Positions 3,798 to 6,729 of a DNA stretch of 6,729 bases are shown here, one piece after another (positions within the stretch are counted from its first letter, which is position 1; each line of letters starts with the position of its first letter). Position numbers and translations under genes: made by a program. The notes beneath the pieces were generated by a model. It was given only the letters and a program-made list of their open reading frames with translations, was not told where the DNA came from and made no database searches. The stretch is from assembly GCA_964593865.1 (NCBI GenBank), contig CAZQKE010000018.1, forward strand, positions 1 to 6,729. Direction: 5' to 3'. Source of the stretch: CAZQKE01 sp964593865. GTDB lineage: Bacteria > Chloroflexota > Anaerolineae > JAAYZQ01.

Positions 3798-5531
3798 ATG
3801 CGGAAACGGGTCGTGCGTTCGGTTTTGTGGGCCGTATGCTTGCTCGCCCTGGGGGTTGTTCCGGTCCTGGCTGCTCCGACTCTCACCCACGTCGAATCCC
3901 AGGTAGTGGTGCTCCAGGATGGCCGTCTCCGGGTCAAATATCGCTTGACCTTTATAGATGATGCCGTCCGCACCAAAATCACGACTATTGGGCCTTTTGA
4001 CAAGGGCCACGGTCAAATTGAGGCCCATCTGGAGCACGGCGATCAAGTGATACCGGTGCGCTTGGTTCCCCTGGGCGATGAGAAATACCGTGCCGAGTTT
4101 GATACCGCCACCCGGCCGGGCGAGACCTACACTCTGGAAGTCCGTTATCTGGTTGAACGTTACCTGGATACGACAACCATTGACGGCAAACCCTACCGCG
4201 TCGTTGCCTGGACACCTCCCCAATGGGGGCTGCCCATTGAAGAACAGGTTGTGACGTTGATCTTTCCCATTGAGTTGCCTGCAGAAATCACCCAACCGGA
4301 GCAGGTGACCGACGAGATCGTCAACGAGGCCCGTATCTTTGTTGAACAGGAGGTTGTCGATTCCTTTGATCGTTGGGTGTATTACCCAACACCGGATCAG
4401 GTCGGCGGCAAAAATTGGTTGTCCCTTTATGTCTCCCGGTCCGGTTTGGCTCCCCAGGAAAAGATGGCGGTGCGCGGCATCTATTTGCCTGCCGACTATT
4501 TCAGTGCGACCCTGACGCCAGAACCTTCGCCCTTGGTCCGAGAGGAGGCGACGCCCGTTGCCGAGTCGGCTGCCGAAAAGAACCTGCCTATCGGCCTGCT
4601 GCTGGGGCTGGCCCTGGGCGGTGGGCTGACCCTGGCGGGTGGCATCGTTTACGGGACGATGCGTTGGGTGGCTCCCAAACCTGCCCCGGAAGGCTATGAG
4701 GCTCCCGAAATTGAGATTGAGACTTTTGAACAACCGGGGTTTGTCCCCGATCTGGAGGCTATTGAAGCCGCCCTCTATATCGGTGATACGGCCAAAGTCC
4801 TGACCCTGGTGGTGTTGGGGTTGGTGCAGAAGGGGGTGCTGACCGTTCTCAACAAAAAGCCGCTACAGTTGGAGGTCACCAATCCCGATCTGCCCCTGGA
4901 GGATTATGAAAAAGCCCTGGTGGATGGAATCGCCGACGACGGCACGATTCCGCCGGAGACGATTGACCGGGTGATGCTTGCGGTTTCCGCCCGGCTGCAG
5001 AAAAAGATCTGGAACGCCGATGCCCAAAAGACCCGTGAGACCTACCGCCGCCGGGCCGATACCCTGTGGGAGGAGTGGCAACGATTGCCTCCTTCTCGCC
5101 GTGCAGAGCGGGAGGATGAGTACTTTCCCTGGATCATCCTTTCGGAGCGGTACAGGCCGGAGGGGGAAAGGCAAGAGCCGCAGATCAAAAAGATGGATCT
5201 AGGGGATCTCCCTCTGCTGCGGGCTGCCGATGAAGTGGCCGGTATTGCCGAAGGGGCAGCCGCCAGCGTTGCCCAGGGCATCGAAGGGCTGGCCGTGCGA
5301 ACTGCCGACGCCGTGGAACGGACCATCAGCAGCTTGGCCGGAGAGGTGGTGACCGCCTGTTACGATGCTTGCCATTCGGCCTGTCACTCGGCCTGCCACA
5401 GTGCTTGTGTCCATGATGCTTGCCATTCTGCTTGCGTCCACGATGCTTGTCACTCTGCTTGCCATAGTGCCTGTGATTGCCATTCGGCCTGTCATTCGGC
5501 TTGTCACAGCGCGTGCGTGAGTAACTTTTAA
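3798..5531 (+). CDS. DUF2207-like membrane protein with C-terminal Cys/His repeat tail
   Basis: The 577-residue protein has no function I can name. Residues 1-25 form a signal peptide (basic MRKRVVR, hydrophobic core, VLA-A). Residues 26-260 are a beta-rich extracytoplasmic region ending in a Pro/Glu/Ala linker. One membrane segment spans about 264-286 and is followed by basic residues, so the C-terminal half should be cytoplasmic. Residues 315-360 (AALYIGDTAKVLTLVVLGLVQKG block) resemble the winged-helix-like cytoplasmic part of DUF2207 proteins. Residues 395-460 are charged and helical, and 475-520 an Ala-rich helix. Residues 521-573 hold 14 Cys and 11 His in a C-x3-C rhythm, mostly CHSA units. 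The ATG is fixed by an in-frame TAG at 3780-3782 and by AGGAGGGG 4 bases upstream. The tail may bind metal or sense redox state; that is inference. serS follows 14 bases later, probably in the same transcript. Confidence 0.85.
   Translation: MRKRVVRSVLWAVCLLALGVVPVLAAPTLTHVESQVVVLQDGRLRVKYRLTFIDDAVRTKITTIGPFDKGHGQIEAHLEHGDQVIPVRLVPLGDEKYRAEFDTATRPGETYTLEVRYLVERYLDTTTIDGKPYRVVAWTPPQWGLPIEEQVVTLIFPIELPAEITQPEQVTDEIVNEARIFVEQEVVDSFDRWVYYPTPDQVGGKNWLSLYVSRSGLAPQEKMAVRGIYLPADYFSATLTPEPSPLVREEATPVAESAAEKNLPIGLLLGLALGGGLTLAGGIVYGTMRWVAPKPAPEGYEAPEIEIETFEQPGFVPDLEAIEAALYIGDTAKVLTLVVLGLVQKGVLTVLNKKPLQLEVTNPDLPLEDYEKALVDGIADDGTIPPETIDRVMLAVSARLQKKIWNADAQKTRETYRRRADTLWEEWQRLPPSRRAEREDEYFPWIILSERYRPEGERQEPQIKKMDLGDLPLLRAADEVAGIAEGAAASVAQGIEGLAVRTADAVERTISSLAGEVVTACYDACHSACHSACHSACVHDACHSACVHDACHSACHSACDCHSACHSACHSACVSNF
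5358..5516 (+). repeat. Coding repeat array for the CHSA Cys/His tail
   Basis: This encodes residues 521-573: one CYDA, nine CHSA, two CVHDA units, one CD break and a final Cys. Larger blocks can be seen. A (5370-5405) and A' (5478-5513) each encode three CHSA units. B (5406-5432) and B' (5433-5459) each encode CVHDACHSA. A and A' differ at 5 of 36 bases and B and B' at 4 of 27, and every difference is synonymous. Ser codons mix TCN and AGY, and Cys and His codons alternate, so the array is not a simple recent DNA slippage product. Confidence 0.9.
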
Positions 5532-5536
5532 TTCTG

Positions 5537-5541
5537 GGAGG
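5537..5541 (+). promoter_or_regulatory. Shine-Dalgarno of serS
   Basis: GGAGG lies 4 bases before ATG 5546 and 5 bases after the stop codon of the Cys/His-tail protein. Ribosomes finishing the tail would therefore reach the serS start region, which makes coupling possible. No separate promoter fits in the 14-base gap. Confidence 0.75.
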
Positions 5542-5545
5542 AACA

Positions 5546-6729
5546 ATGCTGGACATCAACCTGATCCGAGAGAATCCCCAAATGGTCAAAGAGGCTATGG
5601 CGGCTTTGAACGCCGATGCACCCATTGACCGTATTCTAGAGCTAGATGCCCGGAGACGCTCGCTGCTGACCGAGGTGGAGTCGCTGCGGGCAGAACGTAA
5701 TGCCGTTTCCAAAGAGATCGGGCGCAGTCGGGATCCGGAAGAGCGCCAGGCCAAGATTGAGCGGATGCGGGCCGTGGGTGCTCGTCTCAAGGTGTTGGAA
5801 GGGGACCTGAAAGCGGTTGAGCGGGACCTGTATGAAGCCATGCTCTGGGTCCCCAACCTGCCGGCCCCCGATGTGCCGGTTGGCCCCGATGAGGAGCATA
5901 ACGTCGTCCTCTGGACCAAAGGCGAACCCCGGGAGTTTGATTTTGAGCCGGTTCCCCACTGGGACTTGGGGCCGACGTTGGACATTGTGGACTTTGAGCG
6001 GGGCGTCAAGATGTCGGGCACGCGCTTTTATGTGCTCAAAGGGTTGGGGGCGCGCCTGCAGCGCGCCCTCATTACCTGGATGCTGGATGTGCATCTGGAG
6101 CAGGGCTACACCGAGATCTATCCGCCCTACATGGTCCGCCGGGAGATGATGGTCGGTGCGGCTCAGCTTCCCAAATTTGCCGACAACATTTATCACGATG
6201 CAGAAGAGGATTTTTGGTTTATCGGTACATCCGAGATCCCCTTGACCAACCTGCACCGCGATGAAATTCTGCCGGCCGAAGCCTTGCCGCTATACTATGT
6301 CGCGTACAGTCCTTGTTTTCGTCGCGAAAAGATGTCGGCAGGGCGCGACGTGCGGGGTATGAAGCGCGGTCACCAGTTTGATAAAGTGGAGATGTATAAG
6401 CTGACCACACCGGAGACCTCCTACGATGAGTTGGAGGCGATGGTCCGTGATGCCGAAGCGATCTGTCAGGGTCTGCAAATCCCTTATCGGCTGGTGCAGA
6501 TGTGCACCGGCGACTTGGGTTTCCACGCCGCCAAGAAGTATGACCTGGAGATGTGGGCGCCCGGCGTGGGCGAGTGGTTGGAGGTCAGCTCTCTCTCCAA
6601 CTGCACAGATTTTCAGGCCCGCCGGGCCAACATCCGCTACCGCCCGGCCAAAGGGGCCAAACCCCGTTTTGTGCACACCCTCAACGGCTCCGGCTTGGCC
6701 TTGCCGCGGGTGATGATCGCCATCATGGA
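5546..6729 (+). CDS. serS: Seryl-tRNA synthetase (3' end cut by window)
   Basis: The gene encodes the cytoplasmic class II aminoacyl-tRNA synthetase that charges tRNA-Ser with serine (and tRNA-Sec where present). The window holds 394 codons and two bases of the next; bacterial SerRS is usually about 420-430 residues, so roughly 30 are missing. The start MLDINLIRENP is typical. Residues of about 28-110 form the long coiled-coil arm that grips the tRNA-Ser variable arm. The catalytic core shows TSEIPLTNLHRDEIL (from T228), the motif 2 block CFRREKMSAGRDVRG (about 257-271) followed by HQFDKVE, and the motif 3 block NGSGLALPRVMIAIM (380-394) with R388. Motif 3 reads LALPR where many SerRS have LAVGR; the Arg is kept. 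The ATG is supported by GGAGG 4 bases upstream. It is the second gene after the TATAAT promoter. Confidence 0.96.
   Translation, partial: MLDINLIRENPQMVKEAMAALNADAPIDRILELDARRRSLLTEVESLRAERNAVSKEIGRSRDPEERQAKIERMRAVGARLKVLEGDLKAVERDLYEAMLWVPNLPAPDVPVGPDEEHNVVLWTKGEPREFDFEPVPHWDLGPTLDIVDFERGVKMSGTRFYVLKGLGARLQRALITWMLDVHLEQGYTEIYPPYMVRREMMVGAAQLPKFADNIYHDAEEDFWFIGTSEIPLTNLHRDEILPAEALPLYYVAYSPCFRREKMSAGRDVRGMKRGHQFDKVEMYKLTTPETSYDELEAMVRDAEAICQGLQIPYRLVQMCTGDLGFHAAKKYDLEMWAPGVGEWLEVSSLSNCTDFQARRANIRYRPAKGAKPRFVHTLNGSGLALPRVMIAIM

Noticed and set aside
3624..4733. Long open frame of 369 codons on the - strand under the membrane protein gene
   Set aside because: Its translation resembles no protein, it runs antisense through a gene with a signal peptide, membrane segment and strong start signals, and it covers the promoter region.
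5358..5516. Tail as multihaem c-type cytochrome (CHSACH can be read as C-x3-C-H)
   Set aside because: The motifs overlap so that each Cys would be shared. Canonical CxxCH is absent, and the tail is predicted to be cytoplasmic whereas haem c is attached outside.
5358..5516. Tail as a RiPP precursor or CRISPR-like array
   Set aside because: It is the in-frame end of a 577-residue membrane protein with no leader-peptide layout or modification genes nearby, and the repeats have coding-type synonymous variation without spacers.

Overview
The window is GC-rich bacterial DNA with bacterial-type promoters and strong Shine-Dalgarno sequences. Gene content and protein style (a ComEC end, a LarA-type enzyme, a DUF2207-like membrane protein with a Cys/His tail, SerRS) suggest an Anaerolineae-like member of Chloroflexota. 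That placement is an impression from protein style, not a tested assignment.

Layout. (1) At the left edge is the 3' end of a + strand gene for the ComEC/Rec2 metallo-beta-lactamase-type C-terminal domain (1-261). (2) Converging on it is a - strand set of three genes, read from right to left: an SDR dehydrogenase of the D-mannonate oxidoreductase (YjmF/UxuB-like) type (3485-2655), a HAD-superfamily hydrolase (2644-1742) whose ribosome binding site overlaps the SDR stop, and, after a 168-base spacer with two GC-rich hairpins, a lactate racemase (LarA)-type nickel-pincer enzyme (1573-272). (3) A divergent intergenic region of about 310 bases (3486-3797) carries a putative - strand promoter with a dyad, a + strand promoter with a perfect TATAAT, a dyad and a direct repeat just upstream of it, and a transcribed leader of about 105 bases with strong hairpin potential. 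(4) On the + strand follows a 577-residue secreted/membrane protein of DUF2207-like layout, ending in a 53-residue tail with 14 Cys and 11 His, built mainly from CHSA units. (5) Fourteen bases after it starts serS (seryl-tRNA synthetase), cut by the window end about 30 residues short.

How the genes may work together. The - strand genes look like a small hydroxy-acid/sugar-acid module. A LarA-type enzyme epimerises or racemises the carbon next to a carboxylate, and the SDR belongs to a family that interconverts mannonate and fructuronate. A route gluconate <-> mannonate <-> fructuronate is therefore an attractive inference, but the substrates are not proven. The HAD protein could be a phosphatase on a related metabolite. 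The + strand pair (membrane protein, serS) is probably co-transcribed from the TATAAT promoter, but no functional link between the two is evident.

The most unusual element is the Cys/His repeat tail. Its repeat blocks differ at the DNA level only at synonymous positions, which indicates that the peptide sequence itself is under selection.
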